Assembly (NCBI GenBank): GCA_947599925.1
Contig: CANQFT010000002.1
Coordinates: 1-64,000 of the forward strand
From: an uncultured Oscillospiraceae bacterium
GTDB lineage: Bacteria; Bacillota; Clostridia; Oscillospirales; Oscillospiraceae
Reading direction: 5' to 3'
DNA length: 64,000 nt
The notes under the pieces are model-generated. The model saw only the letters and a list, made by a program, of their open reading frames with translations, was not told the DNA's origin and did no database searches. The position numbers were made by a program, and so were the translations under genes. Shown here piece by piece: positions 1 through 9,222 of the stretch. The stretch's first letter is position 1, and each line of letters starts with the position of its first letter.

Positions 1-700
<700 letters not shown>

Positions 701-783
701 TTACTCGATGGGACGTATGCCCGGATAAAACATGGTTTTACGCACCCGCGGCGGCGGCCAGAAGGCCGCTGGAATGGGGCCTC

Positions 784-855
784 TTACAGCACGCTCTTGC
801 CCAGGTTGAACTCGGTCTTTTCCTTACTGGCGTCCTCGATGGTGTAGGCGCCCCG
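784..855 (-). pseudogene. Leftover 3' end of a second ilvN
   Basis: This stretch encodes the last 23 residues of IlvN plus its stop codon (RGAYTIEDASK... ending GKSVL), identical in protein to the intact ilvN at 1003-1557. The DNA differs at about eight codons, all silent third-position changes. The similarity continues past the stop through a GGCGGCCAGAAGGCCGC inverted repeat (about 738-783 versus 951-1002) and ends abruptly at 855. It is therefore the tail of a diverged but formerly functional ilvN, not a fresh duplication. No start codon or ribosome site remains. Confidence 0.85.
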
Positions 856-930
856 TGGCCCCAACGGGCCTGTGGCCCGCCGGGGACCCCTCCATTATGA
901 TGCTCGGGGTCGGCGGAGCCGCCCCTGCGC

Positions 931-954
931 AAATTCGCCGCCCGCGGCGAATTT
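931..954. repeat. Perfect 11-bp inverted repeat
   Basis: AAATTCGCCGC and its exact reverse complement are separated by two bases, in the roughly 150-bp spacer between ilvN and its leftover copy. There is no long T-run on either side, so it is a poor intrinsic terminator. It may be an RNA hairpin, a protein-binding site or part of a small repeat element. The rest of the 674-1002 gap holds only the ilvN remnant and short GC-rich inverted repeats. Confidence 0.6.
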
Positions 955-1002
955 TACGCCGCACGCGCGGCGGCGGCCAGAAGGCCGCTGGAACAGGGCC
1001 TT

Positions 1003-1557
1003 TTACAGCACGCTCTTGCCCAGGTTGAACTCCGTTTTCTCCTTACTTGCATCCTCGATCGTATACGCGCCCCGTTCCAGGGCGACCATGCCGGTGCGGA
1101 CCAGCTCCAGGATGCCAAAGGTCTCCAGCAGGCCCTGCATGGCCTGGGCCTTGGTCTCGTCGCCGATGAGGGCGATGGTGAGGGACTTGATGGACACGTC
1201 GATGATGGAGGCCCGGAAGATGTTGGCCACCTGGATGATCTCGTTTCTCACGTCGGCGGTCTCCGCCTTGACCTTGAACATCACCAGTTCCCGGCGGATG
1301 GAGCGCTCCGGGGCCAACTCCTGGACGGAGTAGACACAAAAGAGCTTGCTCAGCTGGGAGATGATCTGGCGGGTAGCGGCGTCGTCCCCCACGACCTCGA
1401 TGGTGATACGGGACATATCGGGCTCGTCGGTGGTGCCCACGGCCAGGGACTCGATGTTGTAGCCCTTGCGGGAGAAGAGGCGGGACACCTGGGACAAAAC
1501 GCCGGAGGTGTTGGACACCAACACAGAAAGGGTCCTGCGCTTCACCTGTTCGCTCAT
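1003..1557 (-). CDS. ilvN: Acetolactate synthase, regulatory small subunit
   Basis: Regulatory subunit that activates IlvB and confers feedback inhibition by branched-chain amino acids. It has 184 residues: an N-terminal ACT domain (about residues 8-85, beginning RRTLSVLVSNTSGVLSQVSR) followed by the conserved C-terminal IlvH-like domain. An upstream in-frame Met exists, but TAAGGAGGGA lies just before the ATG at 1557, giving the normal family start. The gene begins 14 bp after ilvB ends, so the two are co-transcribed and probably translationally linked. Its last 23 codons are duplicated downstream as a remnant. Confidence 0.96.
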   Translation of the reverse strand: MSEQVKRRTLSVLVSNTSGVLSQVSRLFSRKGYNIESLAVGTTDEPDMSRITIEVVGDDAATRQIISQLSKLFCVYSVQELAPERSIRRELVMFKVKAETADVRNEIIQVANIFRASIIDVSIKSLTIALIGDETKAQAMQGLLETFGILELVRTGMVALERGAYTIEDASKEKTEFNLGKSVL

Positions 1558-1571
1558 ATCCGCGTCCCTCC

Positions 1572-3281
1572 TTAATCCAGCAGGAAATTGGTGACTGGCG
1601 CGCCGCCGGGGACCATGGGATGGACCATGGCGTCCTTGTCGATGGCGCACTCGATGACCCAGGGCTGGCGGCTCTCCACCGCCTTGCGGAAGGCCAGCTC
1701 AAATTCATCCATCTGGGCGCAGCGGGCGCCCTGGATGCCGTAGGCCTCCGCCAGCTTGACAAAGTCCGGGCCCCGCTCCAGATCGGTCTGGGAGTACCGC
1801 TCGCCGTAGATCAGGTGCTGCCACTGGCGGACCATACCCAGAGTGTGGTTGTTGAACACCACCACGATGACGGGGATGTTGTAGTGCTGCAAGGTGGCGA
1901 GCTCGTTGCAGTTCATGCGGAAGCCGCCGTCCCCCACGCAGGCCACCACCACCTCTCCGGGGTTGCCGGTCTGGGCGCCCATGGCCGCGCCTACGCCAAA
2001 GCCCATGGTGCCAAAGCCGCCGGAGGTGATCAGCTGGCCGGGCCGGGAGAAGTGGTAATACTGGGCGGACCACATCTGGTGCTGGCCCACGTCGGTGGCG
2101 ATGATGGCCGAGCCGCCGGTGACGGCCTGGATGACCTCCAGCACCTCGTGGGGGTGGAGAATGTCGTCCTTTTTCAGCGGGACCTCCTTGTGGGAGAATA
2201 CCCAGTTGCGCCAGCTCTCAAAGTGCCGCTCCACCATGCCCTGGTTCAGCAGGGCCAGCACCGCGCGCGCGTCGCCGATGATGTGGTGGGCGGTCTTGAC
2301 GTTCTTGTCGATCTCGGCCCTGTCGATGTCGATGTGGACGATCTTGGCCTTGGAGGCGAAGGTGGCGGGGTCGGTGGCGACCCGGTCGGAGAAGCGGCAG
2401 CCGATGGCGATGAGCAGGTCGCACTCGCTGACGGCGTAATTGCTGGCGTGGGAGCCGTGCATCCCGATCATGCCGGTGAAGAGGCGGTGGTCGCCGGGCA
2501 GGGCGCCGCCGCCCATGATGGTGGAGGCCACCGGGGCGTCCAGGGTCTCCACAAACTTGCGGAACTCCGGCACCGCGCCCTTGGAGCGGACCACGCCGCC
2601 GCCCACCAGCACCAGGGGCTTTTCGCTCTGGGCGATCAGGTCCAGGAGCTTCTGGATGTCTCCCTTGTCCGGCTCCGGGTCCTTCAGGTCGTGGATGGAT
2701 TTGCCCAGCAGTTTGGCCAGCCGGCCGTGCTGGGCGTGCTGGTCCAGGGGCAAGGGCTCAAAGTCGCACTCGTCGGAGGTGACGTTCTTGACAATATCGA
2801 TGAGCACCGGGCCGGGCCGCCCGCTGCGGGCGATGGCAAAGGCCTCCCGCATCACGTCGGCCAGCTCCCGCACGTCCCGGACCAGGTAGTTGCACTTGGT
2901 GATGGGCATGGTGATGCCGGTGATGTCCACCTCCTGGAAGGAGTCCTTGCCGATGAGGTTTTCGTTGACGTTGCAGGTGATGAACACCACGGGCGAGGAG
3001 TCGTAGTACGCCGTGGCGATGCCGGTGGTCAGGTTGGTGGCGCCGGGGCCGGAGGTGGCGAAGCACACCCCCACCTTGCCCGTGGAGCGGGCGTAGCCGT
3101 CGGCGGCGTGGGAGGCCCCTTGCTCGTGGGCGGTGAGGATATGGGTGATCCGCTCTCCGTAGCCGGAGAGTTCAAATTCGTCGTAGACATTCAGGATGGT
3201 GCCGCCGGGATAGCCAAAAACCGTGTCTACCCCTTGTTCCAGCAGGCACTCCATGACAATTCGGGCGCCCCGCATCTTCAT
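1572..3281 (-). CDS. ilvB: Acetolactate synthase, catalytic large subunit
   Basis: ThDP- and FAD-dependent enzyme that condenses two pyruvates to acetolactate, or pyruvate plus 2-oxobutyrate to acetohydroxybutyrate. At 569 residues it has the usual length. Visible motifs are FGYPGG near residue 22, the catalytic glutamate in TAHEQGASHAADGYAR near residue 50, and the ThDP motif beginning GDGGFRMNCNELATLQ and ending VVFNN near residues 440-470. The ribosome site AGGAAAGGGGA precedes the ATG. The promoter sits about 50 bp upstream, giving a short leader with no room for a T-box or attenuator. It heads the ilvB-ilvN(-ilvC) unit and is divergent from the rnf operon. Confidence 0.97.
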   Translation of the reverse strand: MKMRGARIVMECLLEQGVDTVFGYPGGTILNVYDEFELSGYGERITHILTAHEQGASHAADGYARSTGKVGVCFATSGPGATNLTTGIATAYYDSSPVVFITCNVNENLIGKDSFQEVDITGITMPITKCNYLVRDVRELADVMREAFAIARSGRPGPVLIDIVKNVTSDECDFEPLPLDQHAQHGRLAKLLGKSIHDLKDPEPDKGDIQKLLDLIAQSEKPLVLVGGGVVRSKGAVPEFRKFVETLDAPVASTIMGGGALPGDHRLFTGMIGMHGSHASNYAVSECDLLIAIGCRFSDRVATDPATFASKAKIVHIDIDRAEIDKNVKTAHHIIGDARAVLALLNQGMVERHFESWRNWVFSHKEVPLKKDDILHPHEVLEVIQAVTGGSAIIATDVGQHQMWSAQYYHFSRPGQLITSGGFGTMGFGVGAAMGAQTGNPGEVVVACVGDGGFRMNCNELATLQHYNIPVIVVVFNNHTLGMVRQWQHLIYGERYSQTDLERGPDFVKLAEAYGIQGARCAQMDEFELAFRKAVESRQPWVIECAIDKDAMVHPMVPGGAPVTNFLLD

Positions 3282-3333
3282 GGTCGTGTCCCCTTTCCTA
3301 ATTTCCCATCACCAGAAGGGCAGTTTGTCTATT

Positions 3334-3363
3334 ATCATACTCCTTACAAACGACTTTTGTCAA
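3334..3363 (-). promoter_or_regulatory. ilvB promoter
   Basis: On the minus strand TTGACA (3363-3358), an 18-bp spacer and TATGAT (3339-3334) form a near-consensus vegetative promoter. Transcription should start near 3327, leaving a leader of about 45 nt before the ilvB start. The leader is too short for a T-box. Confidence 0.8.
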
Positions 3364-3443
3364 TTGAAAATGCTTCCGATGGCTCACTGTGGGCAATGCG
3401 TCTAAATCTTCCATGAAATTTTCTGGTTTTTCCGTGAAAACGC

Positions 3444-3472
3444 TGGACAAATCCAGGAAAAAAAGGTATGAT
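3444..3472 (+). promoter_or_regulatory. rnf operon promoter
   Basis: TGGACA (3444-3449), a 17-bp spacer and TATGAT (3467-3472) lie about 55 bp before the rnfC start. With the divergent ilvB promoter it fills the 245-bp intergenic space. No riboswitch-like structure is seen in the short leader. Confidence 0.8.
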
Positions 3473-3526
3473 AGACGGTAAGTACGTTGGGAACCCCATA
3501 TCTTCCGAACTGGAGAGGTGAAAGCA

Positions 3527-4903
3527 ATGGTACATCGTTTCTTCGGCGGCGTCCACCCCCACGGGAACAAGGAAGCCACCGAGCGCGTCTCCATCGCACC
3601 TCTGGCCGAGCCGGTACCCCAGGTGGTGCTGCCCATGTCCCAGCACGTGGGCGCGCCGTGCCGCCCCACCGTGCAGGTGGGGGATGCGGTGAAGGTGGGC
3701 CAGGTGGTCGGTGAACCCACAGGTCTGGGCGCGCCCATCCACGCCAGCGTCTCGGGCAAGGTCATTGCCGTGGAGCCCCGGCCCCACACCAACGGCAGCC
3801 CGGTGATGGCCGTGGTCATCGAAAACGACGGCCTGAACACCGCCGCCGACCCCATCCCTGTGCCCGCCCCTGTGGAGAAGCTGACCCCGGAGCAGATCAT
3901 CGACATCGTCCGTCAGGCCGGCATCACCGGCATGGGCGGCGCCGGCTTCCCCACCCACGTCAAGCTCTCCTCCGGTCTTGGCAAGGTGGACACCGTCATC
4001 CTGAACGGCGCCGAGTGCGAACCCTACATCACCGCCGACCACCGCCTCATGCTGGAGAGCCCGGAAAAGGTCATCCAGGGCGGGCGCATCCTCATGCGCT
4101 GTCTGGGCCTCACCAAGCTCATCATCGGCGTGGAGGCCAACAAGATGGACGCGGTGGAGGCCCTGAGGGCCAAGGCCCCGGCCGACGTGGAGGTCCGGCC
4201 CCTGCGGGTGCGCTATCCCCAGGGCTCGGAAAAACAGCTGATCCAGAACATCACCGGCCGGCAGATCCCGCCCGGCGGCCTGCCCGCCCATGTGGGCTGC
4301 GCGGTCTTCAACGTGGCCACCGCCGCGGCGGTGTACGACGCCTGCTATGCGGGCAAGCCCGTCACCCACCGTGTGGTCACCGTCTCCGGCAGAGCCGTGA
4401 TGAAGCCCACCAACGTGCTGGTGCCCCTGGGCATCCCCCTCCAGACCCTGGTGGACGCCGCGGGCGGCTTCAAGGGCGCTCCGGGCCGCATCCTGTCCGG
4501 CGGCCCCATGATGGGCGTGGCCCAATTTGACCTGTCCGCCCCGGTCATCAAGGGCACCAACGCCCTGTTGTGTCTGCAGAACCGGGAGTTCACCCCCACC
4601 CCCGCGGGCGTCCTGACCTGCATCCACTGCGGCCGGTGCGTGGGGGCCTGTCCCATGAAGCTGACCCCTCTCTTCTTCAACCAGCGCTTCGGCGCGGGCC
4701 GGTATGAGGAACTGGAGGGACTGCGGATCCTGGACTGCATCGAGTGCGGCTCCTGCGCGTACTCCTGCCCGGCCCACATCCCCTTGGTCCAGGCCATCCG
4801 GGCCGGCAAGGTGGAGGTCCGCAGGCTCCAGGCCGAGGCCAAGGCCGCCGCAGAGGCCGCCAAGGCCGAGGAAGAGGCCCAGAAGGAGGCGAGTGTAAAA
4901 TGA
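3527..4903 (+). CDS. rnfC: Rnf complex subunit RnfC (iron-sulfur, NADH-binding)
   Basis: Peripheral subunit of the Rnf ferredoxin:NAD+ oxidoreductase, which couples electron flow to Na+ or H+ export. It has 458 residues, opening VHRFFGGVHPHGNK, with a barrel-sandwich/NQR-A-like region, the flavin/NADH-binding domain containing GMGGAGFPTH (about residues 130-140) and the SLBB region. Near the C-terminus are two 4Fe-4S motifs, CIHCGRCVGACP and CIECGSCAYSCP. The tail is Ala/Glu/Lys-rich and probably helical. An in-frame GTG lies at 3518, but GGAGAGG is better spaced for the ATG at 3527. First gene of the operon; its stop overlaps the rnfD start (ATGA). Confidence 0.96.
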   Translation: MVHRFFGGVHPHGNKEATERVSIAPLAEPVPQVVLPMSQHVGAPCRPTVQVGDAVKVGQVVGEPTGLGAPIHASVSGKVIAVEPRPHTNGSPVMAVVIENDGLNTAADPIPVPAPVEKLTPEQIIDIVRQAGITGMGGAGFPTHVKLSSGLGKVDTVILNGAECEPYITADHRLMLESPEKVIQGGRILMRCLGLTKLIIGVEANKMDAVEALRAKAPADVEVRPLRVRYPQGSEKQLIQNITGRQIPPGGLPAHVGCAVFNVATAAAVYDACYAGKPVTHRVVTVSGRAVMKPTNVLVPLGIPLQTLVDAAGGFKGAPGRILSGGPMMGVAQFDLSAPVIKGTNALLCLQNREFTPTPAGVLTCIHCGRCVGACPMKLTPLFFNQRFGAGRYEELEGLRILDCIECGSCAYSCPAHIPLVQAIRAGKVEVRRLQAEAKAAAEAAKAEEEAQKEASVK

Positions 4904-5928
4904 GCGAAAAGGAAACCAATGTCCAGACCCGCCCCTTGTCTGTGGCCTCCTCGCCGCACCTTGGCACGGCGGACTCCACCCCCGGCATCATGCTGGACGT
5001 GATCATCGCCCTCATTCCGGCCCTGGTCAGCGCGGTGTGGTTCTTTGGGCCCCGCGCTCTGGTGCTGACGCTGGTGACGGTGTGCGCCACGGTGGGCTCG
5101 GAGTGGCTCTACCGCAAGCTGATGAAACAGCCCACCACCATCGGCGACCTCTCCGCGGCGGTGACGGGCGTACTGCTGGCCATGTGTCTCCCCGCCAGCA
5201 CACCCTATTGGGTGGCGGCCATCGGCGGCGTCTTTGCCATCGTCATCGTCAAGCAGCTCTTCGGCGGCCTGGGCAAGAACTTCATCAACCCCGCTCTGGG
5301 CGGCCGGGTGTTCCTCTTCGCCTCCCTGCCCTCCTTCATCAGCCGCTACGCCGCCCCTGGCCGGGACTTCTGGACCAGCGTGTGGTCCAGCGCGGACGTG
5401 GTCAGCGAGGCCACGCCCATGGCCGCCCTCCACACGGGCCAGCTTCCCCAGAACCTGACCCTGCAGCAGCTTCTGGTGGGGGAGCACGCCGGGTGTCTGG
5501 GCGAGGTGGCGGCGCTGATGCTGCTGGCCGGCGGGGTGTATCTGGTGCTCCGCAAGGTCATCTCCCCGCGCATCCCCCTCTTCTACATCGGCACCGTGGC
5601 CGTTCTCACCTTCCTGTTCCCCTTGGGCGGGGTGGGGCGGCTTGACTGGATGCTCTACAACCTCTTCTCCGGCGGGTTGATGCTGGGCGCCATCTTCATG
5701 GCCACCGACTACGTCACCAGCCCCGTCACCCCCACAGGCCGCACGGTGTACGCCATCGGCTGTGGCGCGCTGACGGTGTTCCTGCGGTACTTCGGCATCT
5801 ATCCCGAGGGCGTGTCCTTCTCCATCCTGGTGATGAACATTCTGGTGTGGTCGCTGGACAAGGCCTTCCTGCCCCACCGCTTCGGCACACCCTGGTTCAA
5901 GAAAAAGGCAAAGGAGGCGAGCAAGTGA
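4900..5928 (+). CDS. rnfD: Rnf complex subunit RnfD (membrane, FMN)
   Basis: Integral membrane subunit of the Rnf pump carrying covalent FMN. The 342 residues show about ten hydrophobic segments, for example MLDVIIALIPALVSAVW, and family motifs such as FGGLGKNFINPALGGRVF. The FMN-attachment threonine is expected in EATPMA (about residue 170), a form of the (S/D)GAT motif. The ATG overlaps the rnfC stop by four bases, and the stop overlaps the rnfG start, so translation is coupled along the operon. Confidence 0.95.
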   Translation: MSEKETNVQTRPLSVASSPHLGTADSTPGIMLDVIIALIPALVSAVWFFGPRALVLTLVTVCATVGSEWLYRKLMKQPTTIGDLSAAVTGVLLAMCLPASTPYWVAAIGGVFAIVIVKQLFGGLGKNFINPALGGRVFLFASLPSFISRYAAPGRDFWTSVWSSADVVSEATPMAALHTGQLPQNLTLQQLLVGEHAGCLGEVAALMLLAGGVYLVLRKVISPRIPLFYIGTVAVLTFLFPLGGVGRLDWMLYNLFSGGLMLGAIFMATDYVTSPVTPTGRTVYAIGCGALTVFLRYFGIYPEGVSFSILVMNILVWSLDKAFLPHRFGTPWFKKKAKEASK

Positions 5929-6506
5929 TGGCCGAGACCAAGACTGAGAAAAAAGCCTCTTCCAGCGCCTACTACATCCGCATCATCGGCACTCTCTTTG
6001 CCATCACGGCCATCGTAGCGGTCCTGCTGGCCGGGGTCAACGCTCTCACCGAGGGCCCCATCGCCCGCCACGCCGAGGAGACCAAGGCCCAGGCCATCGC
6101 CCAGGTCATGCCCGGCGCGGACGGCTTTGAGACCCTGGCCACCCCCGACGGGATGGACGACGTGGTGGAGGTCCTGCTGGCCCAAAAGGGCGGCCAGGAC
6201 ATGGGCTACTGCGTCCAGACCTCCACCAACGGCAACGACGGCGCCATTGAGCTGATGGTGGGCATCGACCAGAGCGGCGCCGTGACCAGCGTCTCCATCC
6301 TCTCCCAGAAGGAGACCATGTACACCAACAAGCACGGCGAGCTCATCGCCAACTTCCCCGGCAAGTCCGGCTCTGTGGCTCTGACCCAGGACGGCGGCAG
6401 CATCAACGCCATCTCCGGGGCCACCATCACCTCTCGCGCGGTGACAAAGGGCGTCAACAGCGCCCTGGCCGCCGCAAACTTCTATCTGGAAGGAGGCGCG
6501 CAGTAA
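5928..6506 (+). CDS. rnfG: Rnf complex subunit RnfG (FMN-binding)
   Basis: Subunit with one N-terminal membrane helix (about residues 15-40, IRIIGTLFAITAIVAVLLAG) and an extracytoplasmic FMN-binding domain. The covalent FMN site SGATITS is present near residue 166, with the threonine as the expected attachment residue. At 192 residues it is the usual clostridial length. Start and stop overlap the neighbouring genes by one base each (TGATG and TAATG arrangements), which fits tightly coupled synthesis of the complex. Confidence 0.95.
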   Translation: MAETKTEKKASSSAYYIRIIGTLFAITAIVAVLLAGVNALTEGPIARHAEETKAQAIAQVMPGADGFETLATPDGMDDVVEVLLAQKGGQDMGYCVQTSTNGNDGAIELMVGIDQSGAVTSVSILSQKETMYTNKHGELIANFPGKSGSVALTQDGGSINAISGATITSRAVTKGVNSALAAANFYLEGGAQ

Positions 6507-7174
6507 TGGCGGAAAACACCAGTGTCCAGACGCCCGCGCCGGAGCCTGTCAAGGCCCAAAACAGCGGCCGCGTCAAAGAGATCATGTTGAACGGCCTCAT
6601 CTTCCAAAACCCCATTCTGGTGCTGTTTTTGGGTATGTGCGCCACGCTTGCCGTCACCACCAGCCTGACAAACGCCATCGGCATGGGACTCTCCACCACG
6701 GCGGTGCTGATCTGCTCCAACGTGGTCATCTCCCTGCTGCGGAAGGTCATCCCCAAGGAGGTCCGCATCGCGTGCTATGTGGTGGTCATCGCCGCCTTCG
6801 TCACCATCGTGGACCTGATGCTCCAGGCGTTTTTGCCCAGCCTGAGCCAATCTCTGGGCCTCTTTATCCAGTTGATCGTGGTCAACTGCATCATCCTGGG
6901 CCGGGCCGAGGCCTTTGCCAGCAAGAACACCCCGCTCTACGCCGCTGTGGACGGCGTGGGCATGGGCCTGGGCTTCACCCTGGCCCTGTGCGCCATGGGC
7001 TTTATCCGCGAACTGCTGGGCGGCGGCGCCATCCTGGGCCACCAGGTATTGCCCACCGGCCTCGCCATGATCGCCGCCCCCGCCGGAGGCTTTTTGGTGC
7101 TGGGGTGCCTGGTGGCTCTGACCCAGTACATCAAAAACCGCGCCGCTGACAAGAAAGGAGGGGACAAGGCATGA
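6506..7174 (+). CDS. rnfE: Rnf complex subunit RnfE
   Basis: Integral membrane subunit of the Rnf pump, homologous to NqrD, probably helping form the ion path and the membrane iron site with RnfA. It has 222 residues with six hydrophobic segments. The conserved stretch GLIFQNPILVLFLGMCATLA near the N-terminus and IQLIVVNCIILGRAEAFA in the middle are characteristic. A short Pro/Gln-rich N-terminal tail (residues 1-20) precedes the first helix. Its end overlaps the rnfA start by four bases. Confidence 0.95.
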   Translation: MAENTSVQTPAPEPVKAQNSGRVKEIMLNGLIFQNPILVLFLGMCATLAVTTSLTNAIGMGLSTTAVLICSNVVISLLRKVIPKEVRIACYVVVIAAFVTIVDLMLQAFLPSLSQSLGLFIQLIVVNCIILGRAEAFASKNTPLYAAVDGVGMGLGFTLALCAMGFIRELLGGGAILGHQVLPTGLAMIAAPAGGFLVLGCLVALTQYIKNRAADKKGGDKA

Positions 7175-7758
7175 GCCTTTTCAGTCTGGTCTCCCTGGCC
7201 CTCACCGCCATTCTGGCGGAGAACTTCGTGCTGGTGAAGTTTTTGGGCATCTGCCCCTTCCTGGGCGTGTCCAAAAAGACGGACACCGCCCTCGGCATGG
7301 GCATGGCGGTGGTCTTTGTCATGGGCCTTTCCAGCATGGTCACATGGCTGGTCAACAAGTATCTGCTCTTGCCTCTGGACCTTGCCTATATGCAGACGGT
7401 GGCCTTTATCCTGGTCATCGCGGCCCTGGTGCAGTTCGTAGAGCTCTTCCTCAAGAAGTTCATCCCCGCGCTGTATACCGCCCTTGGCATCTACCTGCCC
7501 CTGATCACCACCAACTGCGCGGTGCTGGGCGCGGCCCTCATCAACGTCCAGAATCATTACAGCTTCATCCAGTCCATCGCCTTTGGGGTGTTCTCCGGCC
7601 TGGGCTTCACCCTGGCCATCGTCCTGTTCGCCAGCGTCCGGGAGCGGCTGGAGTTCGCCAAGTTCCCCAAGGCCTTTGAGGGCTTTCCCCAGGCGCTGAT
7701 CACCGCGGGGCTCATCGCCATGGCTTTCATGGGCTTCAGCGGGCTGTCCATCGGCTGA
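7171..7758 (+). CDS. rnfA: Rnf complex subunit RnfA
   Basis: Integral membrane subunit, homologous to NqrE and inverted in topology relative to RnfE. The 195 residues show six membrane segments. Family signatures include ILAENFVLVKFLGICPFLGV near the start and LPLITTNCAVLGAALIN near residue 110; the two half-membrane cysteines lie in these. It follows rnfE by a four-base overlap, and a 28-bp gap separates it from rnfB. Confidence 0.95.
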   Translation: MSLFSLVSLALTAILAENFVLVKFLGICPFLGVSKKTDTALGMGMAVVFVMGLSSMVTWLVNKYLLLPLDLAYMQTVAFILVIAALVQFVELFLKKFIPALYTALGIYLPLITTNCAVLGAALINVQNHYSFIQSIAFGVFSGLGFTLAIVLFASVRERLEFAKFPKAFEGFPQALITAGLIAMAFMGFSGLSIG

Positions 7759-7786
7759 CATAGCAAGGAAGGAGTGTGAACCGAAC

Positions 7787-8635
7787 ATGGTTATTGTATA
7801 TGCCCTGGCTGTTCTGGCCGGACTGGGCGTGGTATTTGGCGCGGTGCTGGCCGTGGCGGGCAAGGTCTTCGCCGTGGAGGAGGACCCCCGGCTGGAGCCG
7901 CTCACCGAGGCCCTGCCCGGCGCCAACTGCGGCGGCTGCGGCTTCTCCGGCTGCGCGGCCTATGCCCAGGCGGTCCTCAAGGGCAAGGCAAAGCCCGGTA
8001 TGTGTCCCGTCGGCGGCGCCGAGGTGGGCAAGGCCATGGGCGATATTCTGGGCGTGGTGGTGGAGGAGCAGGAGCGCTGTGTGGCCCTGGTCAAGTGCTC
8101 CGGCTACGAGGGCCATGCCCAGAAAAAGTATGACTACGACGGCCTCTCCGACTGTCTGGCCGCCTCCCGTCTGCCCGGCGGCGGCCCCAACGAGTGCCCC
8201 CACGGCTGTCTGGGCTTTGGCACCTGCGTCAAGACCTGCCCCTTTGGGGCCATGAGCGTGAAAAACGGCGTGGCCACCGTGGACCACGAGCTCTGCGTGG
8301 GCTGTATGAAGTGCGCCGCGGCCTGCCCGCGGAACCTGATCGTCAAGGTCCCCTACTCCGCCGACATCACCGTGGCCTGCAACTCCCAGGAGAAGGGCGC
8401 GGCCCTGCGGAAATACTGCGACATCGGCTGTCTGGGCTGTAAGATCTGTGAGAAGACCTGCGAGCATGACGCCATCCATGTGGAGGACAACCTGGCCCGC
8501 ATCGACTATTCCAAGTGCGTCTCCTGCGGCCTCTGCGCCGCCAAATGCCCCCGTCACCTGATCCGGGACGCCCGGCTCAACAAAGAGCACGACGAGCCCA
8601 TCCCCGTCTCCGACAGCAAGTGGTCAGACGCGTGA
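7787..8635 (+). CDS. rnfB: Rnf complex subunit RnfB (polyferredoxin entry)
   Basis: Accepts electrons from reduced ferredoxin and passes them into the Rnf complex. It has 282 residues: an N-terminal membrane helix (residues 1-25), the Fe-S domain with the cysteine pattern GANCGGCGFSGC, followed by CPVGG, and then several 4Fe-4S ferredoxin motifs, including CVKTCPFG, CVGCMKCAAACP, CLGCKICEKTCEHD and CVSCGLCAAKCP. This is the standard RnfB layout. GGAAGGAG lies upstream of the ATG. It is the last gene of the operon and is followed at once by a strong terminator. Confidence 0.96.
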   Translation: MVIVYALAVLAGLGVVFGAVLAVAGKVFAVEEDPRLEPLTEALPGANCGGCGFSGCAAYAQAVLKGKAKPGMCPVGGAEVGKAMGDILGVVVEEQERCVALVKCSGYEGHAQKKYDYDGLSDCLAASRLPGGGPNECPHGCLGFGTCVKTCPFGAMSVKNGVATVDHELCVGCMKCAAACPRNLIVKVPYSADITVACNSQEKGAALRKYCDIGCLGCKICEKTCEHDAIHVEDNLARIDYSKCVSCGLCAAKCPRHLIRDARLNKEHDEPIPVSDSKWSDA

Positions 8636-8645
8636 CCCCGGCGTG

Positions 8646-8683
8646 AAAAAACCTCCCAGGTCCCTGGACCTGGGAGGTTTTTT
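8646..8683. terminator. Bidirectional terminator between rnfB and greA
   Basis: A near-perfect palindrome (ACCTCCCAGGTCC pairing with its complement) is flanked by runs of A and T, so it ends transcription of rnf on the plus strand and of the greA unit on the minus strand. Confidence 0.92.
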
Positions 8684-8701
8684 CCGGGCAGGACGGCGGC
8701 T

Positions 8702-9205
8702 TCAGTAGGGATTCAGCGGGGCGGAGCCGTCGTCGGCGCCCTTTTCGATGGCCCGGATGACCATATCGTAACCTGCGCCGCCGTTCACCTGGATGTGGAC
8801 CGTCTCCCCCACCGTCTTGCCCAGCAGGGCCGCGCCCACGGGGGACTCCTTGCTGACGCGGCCGTGGAGGACGTCCTGGCGAACGGTGGTGACCACTTGG
8901 TAGGTCTCCTCCACGTCGTCGTCGGGCAGGTAGACGGTGATCTTGTCGTAGAGCTGGGCGCCGTTGGCCGGGCCGGTCTCAGCGATGACCCGCGCGGTCT
9001 TGATCATGCCCTCCAGGTAGCGGATGCGGCTCTTGTTGCGGTTGAGCTCCTGCTTGGCGGCCTTGTACTCAAAATTCTCGCTCAGATCTCCAAAGGCCCG
9101 CGCCGCCTTCACCGCCTCCAACTGCTGGGGCATCAGCACCAGCCGCCGCCGGTCCAGCTCGGCGCGCATCATGTCCAGATCTTTCTGGGTCAGCTCGTTG
9201 TGCAT
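8702..9205 (-). CDS. greA: Transcription elongation factor GreA/GreB family
   Basis: Rescues backtracked RNA polymerase by stimulating transcript cleavage. The 167 residues form an N-terminal coiled coil (about 5-80, with ARAFGDLSENFEYKAAKQE at the tip, containing the acidic residues that reach the active site) and a C-terminal FKBP-like domain with SPVGAALLGKTVGETV near residue 125. The family usually runs to about 158 residues; the extra C-terminal tail is short and Asp/Gly/Pro-rich. The start at 9205 has AGGAGAGGGG upstream. It sits 17 bp downstream of the hexokinase gene, so the two may share a transcript. Confidence 0.93.
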   Translation of the reverse strand: MHNELTQKDLDMMRAELDRRRLVLMPQQLEAVKAARAFGDLSENFEYKAAKQELNRNKSRIRYLEGMIKTARVIAETGPANGAQLYDKITVYLPDDDVEETYQVVTTVRQDVLHGRVSKESPVGAALLGKTVGETVHIQVNGGAGYDMVIRAIEKGADDGSAPLNPY

Positions 9206-9222
9206 CTCTTTGCCCCCTCTCC

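Noticed and set aside
784..855. A second functional ilvN
   Set aside because: Only the last 23 codons remain and no start or ACT domain is present.
3282..3526. T-box or leader-peptide attenuator before ilvB
   Set aside because: The predicted ilvB leader is only about 45 nt, with no terminator or T-box sequence.
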